NCBI RefSeq assembly: GCF_013186535.1
Contig: NZ_JABMCZ010000003.1
Span: 1,798,001-1,862,000, forward strand
Length of the DNA stretch: 64,000 bases
Direction: 5' to 3'
From: Nocardia terpenica
GTDB taxonomy: Bacteria; Actinomycetota; Actinomycetes; Mycobacteriales; Mycobacteriaceae
The notes below the pieces were generated by a model, which saw only the letters and a program-made list of their open reading frames with translations, did no database searches and was not told where the DNA came from. A program made the position numbers and the translations under genes. Within the stretch, counting starts at the first letter, position 1. Each line of letters starts with the position of its first letter. Below, piece after piece: positions 9,082 through 18,520 of this stretch.

Positions 9082-10539
9082 TCAACCGTCGCGAGGTGAT
9101 ATTGAGTAGTCGGCGATGTCGATGTCAGGGTTGAAGTGGTGCAGGGGAATTCGGACGATGAAGCAAGTATCGCCGGGGGAAGATTTGACACTGATATCGC
9201 CGTGAATATCCGCGACGATCTGCGCGGAAATGCTCAAGCCTAATCCTGTTCCGCTATCGGACGATTTCGTGGTGAAGAATGGTTCGAAGATCTTCTCCCG
9301 GATCTTTGCCGGGATACCCGGGCCGGTGTCGGAGATCTCGACTCGTGCATAACTTTCGTCGCGGCCTGTGCGAAGGGTGAGTGTGCCTCCATCCTGCATC
9401 GCTGCGATCGCGTTCACGATGATGTTCGTCCACACCTGATTGAGATCGGCCGCATGGCACGGAATCTTCGGCAACGTCCTGTCGTATTCGCGGATCACGC
9501 TGATACGGTCGCCGATCCGGCTGCGCAGCATCACCAGTGTGCTGTCGAGCAAAGCGTGCAGATCGGCGAGACTCGACACCTCATCCGGTCGTGCGTACAG
9601 CCGCGCCGAGGCCACCAGTTCGCAGATGCGTGACGTCGACTCCTTGATCTCACCGATCAGCAGCTGCGCCTGTACGGTGTGCCCGATCCATCGGACCACG
9701 TGCCCGAAGATCTCTGGCTCCGTGGTATACGCAGTGCGCGCCAGCCACTCCGTATCGATGCCGGCTCGGGCCAACGCGGACATGAGGTCGGCATCGTCTA
9801 CGACACCGTGATCGAGAAGCCACTCCTCGATCGCGTCCAAACGATCGGTTTCCTGGAGCGGCTTCAGTTCCAGCGATTCGCGCAGCGCCTGGATTGCGTC
9901 GTGGCATAGGCGCAGCACTGGGTTCAGATCTACCGATGTCGAACGATTCTCTGTGACAGCCTGCAACGTCGACATCATTCCGGCAAGATGTTTCGATAGC
10001 GCCAGCGTCGCGCTCTTCGCTGCGGCCGCAGGGTTATTGAGTTCATGGGTGAGGCCCGCGGCCAACGACCCGAGCGCCGCAACGCGTTCGCGGCGCGCCA
10101 GGATCCCTCGTGCCTGCCGATTGCCGAAGAAGTATCCTTCCAGCAGATGTACCGCCATCGGGCACCAGGCCCGGACCATCGATGCGAATTCGCGGGCGTC
10201 GGCGACCAGCAATGTCGACTGTCTGGCAGCGTACATCGATACGCCGTAGGTCTTCTCGGCGGCGTCTCGCAGGTAACAGTCCCATGCCCCGGCGTATGTA
10301 CCGGTCTGCTCGGTCCGGGCGAGGACGATTTCCTCGCCCTCGGACCGATGCGTCAGCACGATTTCGCCGTCTATCAGCACGTAGAAGTCCTTGGCCGATT
10401 CGCCTTCGCGATACACCGCCCCTGGCGCGAAAGTCGTTGTCGTGCTCGCCCGGCTCAGCCACGTCAGCTGTTCCTCGTCCAGGCTCTCGAAGAGGAACAG
10501 ATTCCGCAGCCCGGCCGGGTCGTCGACAGGCTTGCGCAT
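9082..10539 (-). CDS. Cyclic-nucleotide-domain sensor histidine kinase
   Basis: 485 residues. The start at 10539 has GGGGGAAG about five bases upstream; the longer open frame to 10866 only shadows the next gene. Residues about 15-130 form a cyclic-nucleotide-binding-like domain (FAPGAVYREGESAKDFYVL, IDGEIVLTHRSEGEEIVLA). The phosphoacceptor box is LAAGLTHELNNPAAAAKSA. The ATPase has NQVWTNIIVNAIAAM (N box), ISDTGPGIPAKI (G1), FEPFFTTK (F box) and GTGLGLSIS (G2). No transmembrane helix is visible, so it is a soluble kinase. It lies 16 bp after the gene for a response-regulator/thioredoxin-reductase fusion, its likely phosphotransfer partner; this pairing recurs in actinobacteria. The signal is unknown. 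Confidence 0.93.
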   Translation of the reverse strand: MRKPVDDPAGLRNLFLFESLDEEQLTWLSRASTTTTFAPGAVYREGESAKDFYVLIDGEIVLTHRSEGEEIVLARTEQTGTYAGAWDCYLRDAAEKTYGVSMYAARQSTLLVADAREFASMVRAWCPMAVHLLEGYFFGNRQARGILARRERVAALGSLAAGLTHELNNPAAAAKSATLALSKHLAGMMSTLQAVTENRSTSVDLNPVLRLCHDAIQALRESLELKPLQETDRLDAIEEWLLDHGVVDDADLMSALARAGIDTEWLARTAYTTEPEIFGHVVRWIGHTVQAQLLIGEIKESTSRICELVASARLYARPDEVSSLADLHALLDSTLVMLRSRIGDRISVIREYDRTLPKIPCHAADLNQVWTNIIVNAIAAMQDGGTLTLRTGRDESYARVEISDTGPGIPAKIREKIFEPFFTTKSSDSGTGLGLSISAQIVADIHGDISVKSSPGDTCFIVRIPLHHFNPDIDIADYSISPRDG

Positions 10540-10555
10540 GATGTCTTCCCCCGTC

Positions 10556-12289
10556 TCAACTCTGTGCCAGATACCGATGAACCAGCATGACCGCCATGAC
10601 TCCCTCGCCCACCGCCGATGACACCCGTTTCGCCGACCCGGCGCGGACGTCGCCAGCCACGAATACACCGGGAACATTCGTCTCCAACTGTTGCGGCGGG
10701 CGATCCAGTGTCCAACCGGGTATAGGACCGCCGTCCGCCAGCAAGTCGGGACCGGTGAGCAGGAAGCCCCGGTCGTCCCGTACCAACACGTCAGCCAGCC
10801 AGTCGGTGCCTGGCTCAGCACCGATGAACAGGAACAGGCATTCTCCGGCGAGCTCCTCCTCCTCACCTGAAGTGCCGTTACGTACGAGGATTCGCTCGAG
10901 ATGTGCGTTGCCGCCGACCTCGACCACCTCGGTGTTGAGCTTGACGCGGATGTTGGGGGTGTTGGTGATCTGTTCGATCAGGTAGTGGGACATGGACTTG
11001 TGCAGCGAGTCCGCGCGCACGATTACGGCCACCGAGCGCGCCGTCCGCGACAGATACACCGAGGCCTGTCCTGCGGAGTTCGCGCCGCCCACGACGTGGA
11101 CGTTCATCCCCTTGCACAGTGTCGCCTCGGTCATCGCGAACCCGTAGTACACACCGCGACCGGTGAATTCGCTTATTCCGGCTGCCGGGTGCCTGCGATA
11201 GCTCACCCCGGTCGCCACCACGACGGTGTGCCCGTCGATGATGCTCCCGTCCGTGAAACGCACTCGCCGCGCACCTCCGCGCACCTCGAGCTTCACCGCA
11301 TTCTGTGTCGTCACCAATTCGGCTCCGAACTTCAGCGCCTGCCTGCGGGCACGTTCGGCCAGCTGCGCACCCGACACCCCGTCCGGGAAGCCGAGATAGT
11401 TCTCGATCCGGCTGCTCTGCCCCGCTTGTCCGCCCGGCGCCGTGCGTTCTATCAAGACCGTACGCAAACCTTCGGAGGCGGCGGTGAGTGCCGCACTCAA
11501 ACCCGCAGGGCCCCCGCCGATGACGATCGCGTCGTAGAAGCCCGTCGAAGGCGAGGTGGTCAGGCCGAGCACTTCGGCCAGCTCGGCATTGCCAGGGCGC
11601 ACGAGTACCTTGCCGGTGGAGGTAACCACCACCGGGCACCGGTCCTCTTCGACCCCGGCAGCGCGCAGCAGCCGATCGCCCTCCGGTTCGTTCACCAGGT
11701 ACCACCGGTAGGCGAGTTGATTGCGAGCCAGGAATTCGCGCACCTCCGAGCATCGCGCCGACCAGCGGCTCCCGATCACTTTGGTCTGAACAACCGGTTT
11801 GCGATCGTCGGCGCACCACGATTCGAGCAGGCCGTCTATCACCGGGTACAGCTTCTCCTCCGCCGGATCCCACGGTTTGAGCAGATAATGGTCGAGATCG
11901 ACGATATTGATGCCATCGATGGCGACGGCGGTTTCCGCATATGCGGTCAACAACACCCGGCGAGCAAGAGGGTGCGAATCGATCGATCGCTCGAGAAAGT
12001 CGAGGCCGTCCATCTCCGGCATCCGGTAGTCGGCGATGATCACCGCGACCGGCTGTCCACGCAACTTGACTTCGCGCAGCACCTCGAGTCCCTGGCGGCC
12101 CGACTCCGCACGAATGATCTGATACTTGCGTCCGTATCGCTGCCGCAGATCGCGGACGACCGCGCGCGATACCACAGGATCGTCGTCGACACTGAGCACC
12201 ACCGGTTTGAGGCCGGTGGGCACCGAGCTGTACGTCTGTTCCCACCCGACTACGTCGATGGGTGCCGTACCGCTGGTTGTTGTCGCCAT
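10556..12289 (-). CDS. Response regulator fused to thioredoxin-reductase-like flavoprotein
   Basis: 577 residues in three parts. Residues about 28-150 are a receiver domain (VVLSVDDDPVV, VIIADYRMPEMDG with phospho-acceptor Asp87, and the LLTAYAE and LLKPWDP switch regions). Residues about 165-250 resemble a thioredoxin-like linker. Residues about 255-577 are an FAD/NAD(P) reductase (IVIGGGPAGLSAALTAASEG, GGQAGQSSRIENYLGFPDG, HVVGGANSAGQASVYLS, GVFVAGDVRAGSAKRV). The CxxC active site of true thioredoxin reductases is missing; that stretch reads GVYYGFAMTEATLCKG. Disulfide reduction is therefore unlikely, and it may act as a redox-sensing output protein. Its gene precedes the histidine kinase gene in the same operon. 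Confidence 0.93.
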   Translation of the reverse strand: MATTTSGTAPIDVVGWEQTYSSVPTGLKPVVLSVDDDPVVSRAVVRDLRQRYGRKYQIIRAESGRQGLEVLREVKLRGQPVAVIIADYRMPEMDGLDFLERSIDSHPLARRVLLTAYAETAVAIDGINIVDLDHYLLKPWDPAEEKLYPVIDGLLESWCADDRKPVVQTKVIGSRWSARCSEVREFLARNQLAYRWYLVNEPEGDRLLRAAGVEEDRCPVVVTSTGKVLVRPGNAELAEVLGLTTSPSTGFYDAIVIGGGPAGLSAALTAASEGLRTVLIERTAPGGQAGQSSRIENYLGFPDGVSGAQLAERARRQALKFGAELVTTQNAVKLEVRGGARRVRFTDGSIIDGHTVVVATGVSYRRHPAAGISEFTGRGVYYGFAMTEATLCKGMNVHVVGGANSAGQASVYLSRTARSVAVIVRADSLHKSMSHYLIEQITNTPNIRVKLNTEVVEVGGNAHLERILVRNGTSGEEEELAGECLFLFIGAEPGTDWLADVLVRDDRGFLLTGPDLLADGGPIPGWTLDRPPQQLETNVPGVFVAGDVRAGSAKRVSSAVGEGVMAVMLVHRYLAQS

Positions 12290-12330
12290 GAGAATCGTAC
12301 TCCGATCCGCGCTGGTTCGTGTTCCGCCGA

Positions 12331-13887
12331 TTAGCCGGGATGGTCTTCGAGCGCTCTCGGTCGCCGAGCGGCCGTTGGCTCAGTCAGGTCGTCGCGGCCG
12401 CACTGCGGTGTCGCAAGCAGCCCGTTTGCGAAGTCGGAAAGCAGACAGTCGACGACCTCTCCGGCATCGATCCGATTCGTGCCGATACCGCCACGCGGCC
12501 TGCGTTTGGCCCAACCGGTGACATACACCCCGGCAACGGGCAAGCCACTTGTATCGAGGACGTGGCCGTGTTCATTGGGAATGATTCCGTGCTGCTCGTC
12601 GAACGGGACACCGGGAATCGGCACGCTGCGATAGCCGATCGAGCGCAGCACCGGCGATCCGGCGATCGATTCCGGTCTACAGTTTGCGGCGGGGTCGTCA
12701 CCCGCACCGAAGCCGTTGGGCCGCACGCGAACGCCCGCGACGTGACCACTACCGAACAGTTCGATCGGTGCGACCCGATAGCGGAGTACGATCCTGCGGT
12801 GCCCCGGTCCAGGAAAGCGTCGTGAATATTCTTGGGCTAACGCCATTTTCATGGCCGAAGCCGGGTCGTCATCGAGTGCCCGCGCGGCGGTCTGGCCCAG
12901 TTCGAGGTCAACCGGGTCGATGACGACGTCGATGTTCGGTAGGTAGCCGAGCTCCAGGAACTCCGAGGTCGTGTACGCGGCCTCGGTCGGCCCGCGGCGG
13001 CCGAGGATGACGACCTCACGCACGTTGCTCGCGCGCAGGGCGTCGAGCGCGTGATCGGCGATGTCGGTGCCCGGCAATGTATCCGGATCCGCGGTCAGGA
13101 TGCGTGCAACGTCGAGCGCGACGTTTCCGTTGCCGATGACGACGACGGTGTCGCCGGAGAGATCGAAGCTCATGTCGGCGTAGTCCGGGTTGCCGGTGTA
13201 CCAGCCGACGAATTCGGCCACCGAATGACTGCCGGGAAGGTCCTCACCCGGAATGCCGAGGCTACGGCTGGCGGGTGCCCCGGTCGCGTAGACAACGGCA
13301 TGGTAGCGGCGTGCCAGATCGTCGTGCGTGATGTCCGTGCCGATCTGAACATCAAGATGCAACCGGACACGCTCGTCGTCGAGCAGTGCAGCGAAGGTGT
13401 TCGCCATCCTCCTGGTACGTGGGTGATCGGGCGACACGCCGTATCGCAGCAATCCCCACGGCGCGGGCTGGCGCTCGAAGATATCGATCTCCGCCGTGCT
13501 GCGGCGAAGCAGCTCTTCGGTGGCGTAGCACGCCGCGGGCCCGGACCCTACCACCGCCACCCACAGCGGGGCGCGCGCAGGGGACCGGCATGGTACAGCG
13601 CGGGTCGCCGCGGCGAGGGCTGCTGTGAGCGGGAAGCGCTGAAAATACGCGGCATTGAGTTCGGCGAAGCGACCAGCGGCGGGGGGCAGTTCGTCGTCGA
13701 AGACGATGGCGTCCACCGGGCACACGTCTACACAGGCGCCGCAGTCGATGCAGGAATCGGGATCGATGTACAGCATATCCGCGGTTGCGAAGGCGGGATC
13801 GTCGGGATGTGGGCGAATGCAGTCGATCGGGCATTCGAATACACAACTGGCATCATTGCAGCAGGACTGCGTGATCACATGGGGCAT
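12331..13887 (-). CDS. Ferredoxin domain fused to ferredoxin-NADP reductase (FprB-like)
   Basis: 518 residues from ATG 13887, which has AGGAG about nine bases upstream; the frame continues to 14478 without support. Residues 1-60 are a seven-iron-type ferredoxin: CCNDASCVFECPIDCI and CIDCGACVDVCPVDAIVFDD. The rest is an adrenodoxin-reductase-like flavoprotein: VAVVGSGPAACYATEELLRR (FAD), APWGLLRYGVSPDHP, VVVIGNGNVALDVARIL (NADP) and TGWAKRRPRGGIGTNR. It moves electrons between NADPH and low-potential Fe-S partners. Actinobacterial FprB has the same layout. The IspG and IspH genes 8-11 kb away encode enzymes needing such electrons, and a P450 remnant lies beyond them, so a supply role is plausible but unproven. 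Confidence 0.92.
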   Translation of the reverse strand: MPHVITQSCCNDASCVFECPIDCIRPHPDDPAFATADMLYIDPDSCIDCGACVDVCPVDAIVFDDELPPAAGRFAELNAAYFQRFPLTAALAAATRAVPCRSPARAPLWVAVVGSGPAACYATEELLRRSTAEIDIFERQPAPWGLLRYGVSPDHPRTRRMANTFAALLDDERVRLHLDVQIGTDITHDDLARRYHAVVYATGAPASRSLGIPGEDLPGSHSVAEFVGWYTGNPDYADMSFDLSGDTVVVIGNGNVALDVARILTADPDTLPGTDIADHALDALRASNVREVVILGRRGPTEAAYTTSEFLELGYLPNIDVVIDPVDLELGQTAARALDDDPASAMKMALAQEYSRRFPGPGHRRIVLRYRVAPIELFGSGHVAGVRVRPNGFGAGDDPAANCRPESIAGSPVLRSIGYRSVPIPGVPFDEQHGIIPNEHGHVLDTSGLPVAGVYVTGWAKRRPRGGIGTNRIDAGEVVDCLLSDFANGLLATPQCGRDDLTEPTAARRPRALEDHPG

Positions 13888-14168
13888 AACCACCGCTCCT
13901 TGAGCATGATCGGGCGTACTGCGGGAGTTCATCCACCATACGTAGCTCGTACCCGGGGTTTCCCAACTGCCTTGGGGGATATCGCGGTTGTCGGATTTGC
14001 ATGAGAGGGCAGATAATTTGTTTGCGGTCGGCCCTTGCGTTGGTTTTTGGAACGCCGTGCCTTGCGGCCGTGACGATTGGCGGGCGTTGAATATGAGTTG
14101 CGTGGTGTCGGCGTCTTTTTCCAACAGCTCCGGTGCGGAATCCGGAAAACTTAGAAAGTAGAGATGAC

Positions 14169-14345
14169 ATGTCAGAACAGCGTATTGGCTTTCGCAAATA
14201 TGTCGGTGATCTGATCGACAGCGCGAAGGATACGATGGATGCGAGCAAGGACTGCGCCGACGATATATTGGATAGGACCTACGGTGTCGAGCGCGGGTTG
14301 CGAAATACTGTGCGCGCGGTCTTCGGCCGTGACAAAAAGCCGTGA
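14169..14345 (+). CDS. Small hypothetical protein, 58 aa
   Basis: Starts at ATG 14169 and reads MSEQRIGFRKYVGDLIDSAK, followed by a helical charged segment ending FGRDKKP. Its stop overlaps the GTG start of the UbiB-like kinase gene (CCGTGA), so the two are translationally coupled. No membrane segment or known motif is present. It may be a small partner or leader peptide of the kinase operon. Reality is supported by the overlap and position, not by recognised homology. Confidence 0.6.
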   Translation: MSEQRIGFRKYVGDLIDSAKDTMDASKDCADDILDRTYGVERGLRNTVRAVFGRDKKP

Positions 14346-15859
14346 AACCGGGACACTTGCACCTCGTTGCGGTCGTGATGGGCCATCTTGCCGCCGATTT
14401 CCTGGCCGCCCAGGATCGCGGCATGCCGACACCACGGGCCATCCGGCGCAGGCAGCGCCGAGCCGTTGCCACCCGCAAGGCGCTGAATCGGCTCGGCCCC
14501 TTCTACACCAAGCTCGGCCAGGTCATGGCGACCAGGCCGGACTTCGTGACCACCATCATGATAACGGAACTAGAGAAACTGCAGGATCGCTGCTCGATCA
14601 GCCCGTTCTCATCATTCGAAACAGTGCTCACCGAGGACCTCGGGGCGCAATGGAGGCAGATGTTCGCCGACGTGGACCCGGATTCACCACTGGGTTCGGC
14701 ATCACTCGCGCAGGTCTACCGGGTCACCACAGCTGCGGGTCAGGTCGCAGCACTGAAGGTTCAGCGTCAAGGCGTACGTGAGACGTTCACCGCAGATATG
14801 GCGATCACGATGCGAATAGCGAAGCTGCTGAACAGAATCTTCCCAAGGATCCACGCCATGCTCGACGTGGAAACGGCGCTACGTGTCGTATTCGATGCGA
14901 TGGAATCTGAATTGGATTTCACCATCGAGGCCAACAACATGAATGAGGCACGAGCCATGGTCGCCAAATATTCGTGCCTCTCGATACCGAAAGTCCTACA
15001 CGCGACTCCTCGGGTACTGATTCAGAGTATGGCGCCTGGGATATCCATTCGGGAAGCCGATCCCACCGCTTTCACCGGAAGGGAGCGCGAGCAGATCGGC
15101 CGAGATCTGCTGAGCTTCATGTACAACGGGTATTTCGTGCACCGGTTCTTTCACGCCGATCCGCATCCAGGCAATATCTTCGTGCATCCCGGACAAGGAG
15201 CCTGGCTCCTGGATTGGGGGATGGTCGGCCGACTCGACCGCCACCTGAGCTCGGCGATGCTGCTGGTACTCAGCAGCATCGCCCAGAACGATGGTATAGC
15301 CATGGCCAAGGCGTGGATGGAACTCGGGCATCCGATGCCATGGGCCGATGTTCGCGGCTTCGCTGACGATATGAGCCTGCTGGTGCCCAAGTTGTGCTCA
15401 CGTTCCATGGGCGACCTGAGTCTCGGCGTGACGCTCACCGCACTGCTGCGGGCAGCAGCCAAACGCGGTATCAGGTCCAGTCCGCTCGTCGCCCTGGTCG
15501 GCAAGTCGTTCGGCAACATTGAAGGCTCCGTCACTTGCCTGACCCCGGAACTGTCCGTCGTCGGCGTCTTCCAAGACACGCTGACCGATGTGCTGCGCGG
15601 TATGGCGAGTGATCTGATCTCGAAGGAGCAGCTCGGGCGCTCCGCCATCGACGTCTATCTCGGCGGGACCACATTTCTCAGCCAGACCAGGGAAATCCTG
15701 GACTCGGTGTCCGGTGGGCAGTTCGGCATCCGGGTCGGCATCGACGAAAGAACTGTATTCAAGGCCCAGACCATTGGCAGCCAGGCCAAGCCGCTCGTCC
15801 TCGGCGCGCTGGCGGCGGGTGCGATCGTATGGCTGCGCGGGCTGCGTAGAGCCGGTTAG
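14342..15859 (+). CDS. ABC1/UbiB-family atypical kinase
   Basis: 505 residues starting at GTG 14342, overlapping the small gene before it. Family marks in order: KLGQ at 57-60 (the invariant KxGQ that covers the active site), the Ala-rich loop SPLGSASLAQVYRV replacing the usual P-loop, the ATP Lys in AALKVQRQGV, HRFFHADPHPGNIFV and LLDWGMVGRL (metal Asp). A C-terminal hydrophobic stretch, PLVLGALAAGAIVWLRGLR, could anchor it to the membrane. UbiB/COQ8 proteins are ATPases that help prenyl-lipid synthesis such as ubiquinone, and relatives occur widely in actinobacteria. The MMPL gene follows after 30 bp, so a role in handling a membrane prenyl lipid is a reasonable inference. Confidence 0.92.
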   Translation: MKPGHLHLVAVVMGHLAADFLAAQDRGMPTPRAIRRRQRRAVATRKALNRLGPFYTKLGQVMATRPDFVTTIMITELEKLQDRCSISPFSSFETVLTEDLGAQWRQMFADVDPDSPLGSASLAQVYRVTTAAGQVAALKVQRQGVRETFTADMAITMRIAKLLNRIFPRIHAMLDVETALRVVFDAMESELDFTIEANNMNEARAMVAKYSCLSIPKVLHATPRVLIQSMAPGISIREADPTAFTGREREQIGRDLLSFMYNGYFVHRFFHADPHPGNIFVHPGQGAWLLDWGMVGRLDRHLSSAMLLVLSSIAQNDGIAMAKAWMELGHPMPWADVRGFADDMSLLVPKLCSRSMGDLSLGVTLTALLRAAAKRGIRSSPLVALVGKSFGNIEGSVTCLTPELSVVGVFQDTLTDVLRGMASDLISKEQLGRSAIDVYLGGTTFLSQTREILDSVSGGQFGIRVGIDERTVFKAQTIGSQAKPLVLGALAAGAIVWLRGLRRAG

Positions 15860-15889
15860 CCCGGAGGGCACCGTTTTTTGGAGAATCCC

Positions 15890-18520
15890 ATGTTCGATAG
15901 GACTCACACCACGGTCGAGCGATCCACCCTGCGGCGCTGTGGCGAGTGGATTGTCCGGCACCGATACCTCGTCGTGATCGGTTGGCTGCTGTGTGCCATT
16001 GCCACTGCGCTGGCCGCGCATGCCGTCGGGCCGCGCTACGACGACGGCGGCGCGGTTCCCGGTACCGACTCCCGCGTTGCTCAGGATCTGCTGGCTGCCC
16101 GGTTTCCGGTCTATGCCGGGTCCAGCGGTGTGGTGGTCTTCCATGCCACGAATGATCGTCTGTCGGCCACGCTGGTGGATGACGCGGTGCGACGGATCGC
16201 CGGACTGCCCCACATCGTCCGGGTCATCGATCCCTTCGCCGCTGCCGGTGCGTTGAGCGAGGACAAGCGGACAGGCTACGCCGCCGTGCAGTACGACACC
16301 CGATTCAGCACCGGGGATTCCGAGCCACTGCACCGGCTGATCGACGCAACCGCGACCGCGCGCGCCGCCGGTGTGCAGGTCGAGGTCGGCGGCCCGATCG
16401 CGGACCTGGCCGGGTTGCACGCACCCCGCACCTCGGAGGTACTCGGCGTCACCGCCGCGCTGGCGATTCTGACGATCACGTTCGGCTCGCTGGTCGCGGC
16501 CGGGCTGCCGGTTCTGACCGCGGTGGCGGGGCTGCTGGTCGGCGTCGGGACAGCCGAGCTGGCCAGCCGCCTGCTGCCGCAGATGCCCGAGCAATCCGTG
16601 CCGCTCGCGGTCATGATCGGACTCGGCGCCGGGATCGATTACGCACTGCTCATCGTGACCCGATTCCGCGAGTTCCTCGCCGAAGGGGCGGACGTGGCGG
16701 CCGCTGTCACCGAGTCGATGGCCACCGCGGGTGAATCGGTCCTCGTCGCTGGGCTGACGGTGACGGTGAGCCTGCTAGGGCTGTGGGTCACCCGGCTGCC
16801 GGTGATCGGTGCGGTCGGCACCGCATGCGCTATCGCGGTCGGCGCCGCGTTGCTCTCCGCGCTCACCCTGCTGCCCGCAGTGCTGTCGATCATCGGGACA
16901 GCGGTGAACCGGCTGGCGATACCGGTGACCACCGACCGTGGCGGCGCGGGCTGGGCCAGGTGGGGCGGCCGAATCAGCAAGTCGCCGTGGTTCTTCGTGA
17001 TTGGATCGGTGGCTACGCTGCTGGTACTGGCCCTGCCGTCGGCCGCATTGCGGCTCGGCATCGCCGACGCGGGGGTCCAGCCGCAGTCACAGACGCAGCG
17101 CCGCGCCTACGATCTGATCGCGCGAGACTTCGGTATCGGCGCCAACGGCCCGCTGCTGCTGGTCACCGGGTTGACCGGGGCCCGACAGGAGGGCACCGAT
17201 CTCGACCGGCTGAGTGCCGCGGTGCGCGCGGCACCGGACGTCGCCCGGGTAGCCCCGGTCGAGATCGCCCCGGACGGCAGGGCCGCGGTGCTCACGGTCG
17301 TTCCGGCGCATGCGCCGTCCTCACCGGCGACTGACAACCTGGTACACCGGCTGCGCGACGTCACGATCCCCGCGAGTGGGGTGTCATTGCGGGTGTATAT
17401 CGGCGGCGCGACGGCATCGGGCATCGACATGGGCGCCACTGTTCGGTCGCGGCTGCTCTGGTTTGTCGGCGCCGTCGTCGCACTGACCATCGTGCTGCTG
17501 ACAGTTCTGTTCCGGTCGGTGCTCATCCCGCTCAAGGCCGCGATCTTGAATCTGTTGTCGGTCGGAGCCGCGTACGGCGCTGTCGTCGCGGTCTTCCAAT
17601 GGGGCTGGGGCGCGTCATTGATCGGGCTCGACGGCCCGGTACCGGTGTATCCATTCTTCCCTGCAGTGATATTCGCCCTGCTGTTCGGACTCTCGATGGA
17701 CTACGAGGTGTTCCTTATAACCCGCATCCACGAGGCATATCGTGGTGGTGCGGGTACTTTCGGTTCGGTGATCCAGGGCACCGCCGCGACCGCCCGCATC
17801 ATCGGCGCCGCAGCGCTGATCATGATCGCCGTGTTCACCGCGTTCGTGCTCCAAGCCGATCCGACCGTCAAGCTGGTTGGATTCGGTCTCGCGGTGGCCG
17901 TGCTACTGGATGCCACAATTGTCCGGCTCATGCTGGTGCCCGCGGTGTTGTGCCTGCTCGGCGTGTATGCATGGTGGTTTCCCACGCTGCGGCGCGGTGC
18001 CATGGCCGGCTGCCGGAACAGCAAGTACGGTCACCTATTCTGCCTACTGGATCAGGACAAGGACGGCTACCTGGACCGCGGTGACTTCGAAGCAATAGCT
18101 GGGGCCGCGACGCGGCTGGCCGACCCACACCTGGCCCAGAATATTCGTACCGGATTCCAGGACTGGTGGCGACAACTGCCCGCCGACGGCCACGACAAGA
18201 TCAGTCTCCCTGATTTTATCGACGCAAATTATCGCGGGCTCGCCGCCGATCCCAGCTACTACGGCAACGGACCCGGACAGGTATTCGAAATACTGGCCGC
18301 GACCGTGGCCAGTGGCGATGGCACCATCGACGAGGGTAATTTTGTGCGGTTGTTCCGCTGCTTCGGAGTACCCGACTCGGCGATTCGCAAGGGCTACCGC
18401 AGAATCGATCTGGACCGCGATGGCATCATTACGAAATCAGAATTCGCCGCCGCGGTTCGAGAGTATTTCACCGCGTCGAAAGGTGCAGTCGTCGGCAATT
18501 ACATATTCGGACCCATCTGA
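15890..18520 (+). CDS. MMPL-family lipid transporter with C-terminal EF-hand domain
   Basis: 876 residues. ATG 15890 is chosen because GGAG lies six bases upstream; the TTG at 15878 does not have one. Residues about 1-700 are an MMPL/RND transporter: one N-terminal helix (YLVVIGWLLCAIATALAAHA), a periplasmic loop, a helix bundle with GLGAGIDYALLIVTRFREFL, a second loop, and a second bundle with LFGLSMDYEVFLITRIHEAY. Residues 705-876 are four EF-hand-like units. DQDKDGYLDRGDF (from residue 721) and DLDRDGIITKSEF are good Ca loops; ADGHDKISLPDF and ASGDGTIDEGNF are degenerate. That spacing resembles soluble calerythrin-type proteins. MMPL proteins export lipids across the cytoplasmic membrane; calcium gating of this one is inference. 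It sits 30 bp after the UbiB-like gene. Confidence 0.93.
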   Translation: MFDRTHTTVERSTLRRCGEWIVRHRYLVVIGWLLCAIATALAAHAVGPRYDDGGAVPGTDSRVAQDLLAARFPVYAGSSGVVVFHATNDRLSATLVDDAVRRIAGLPHIVRVIDPFAAAGALSEDKRTGYAAVQYDTRFSTGDSEPLHRLIDATATARAAGVQVEVGGPIADLAGLHAPRTSEVLGVTAALAILTITFGSLVAAGLPVLTAVAGLLVGVGTAELASRLLPQMPEQSVPLAVMIGLGAGIDYALLIVTRFREFLAEGADVAAAVTESMATAGESVLVAGLTVTVSLLGLWVTRLPVIGAVGTACAIAVGAALLSALTLLPAVLSIIGTAVNRLAIPVTTDRGGAGWARWGGRISKSPWFFVIGSVATLLVLALPSAALRLGIADAGVQPQSQTQRRAYDLIARDFGIGANGPLLLVTGLTGARQEGTDLDRLSAAVRAAPDVARVAPVEIAPDGRAAVLTVVPAHAPSSPATDNLVHRLRDVTIPASGVSLRVYIGGATASGIDMGATVRSRLLWFVGAVVALTIVLLTVLFRSVLIPLKAAILNLLSVGAAYGAVVAVFQWGWGASLIGLDGPVPVYPFFPAVIFALLFGLSMDYEVFLITRIHEAYRGGAGTFGSVIQGTAATARIIGAAALIMIAVFTAFVLQADPTVKLVGFGLAVAVLLDATIVRLMLVPAVLCLLGVYAWWFPTLRRGAMAGCRNSKYGHLFCLLDQDKDGYLDRGDFEAIAGAATRLADPHLAQNIRTGFQDWWRQLPADGHDKISLPDFIDANYRGLAADPSYYGNGPGQVFEILAATVASGDGTIDEGNFVRLFRCFGVPDSAIRKGYRRIDLDRDGIITKSEFAAAVREYFTASKGAVVGNYIFGPI

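Noticed and set aside
10901..12334. 477-codon plus-strand open frame
   Set aside because: Antisense shadow of the RR-thioredoxin-reductase fusion; no family features.
13051..14004. 317-codon plus-strand open frame
   Set aside because: Antisense of the ferredoxin-reductase fusion; residues show no known fold.
15398..16594. 398-codon minus-strand open frame
   Set aside because: Lies across the UbiB-like and MMPL genes in antisense; no motif or start site support.
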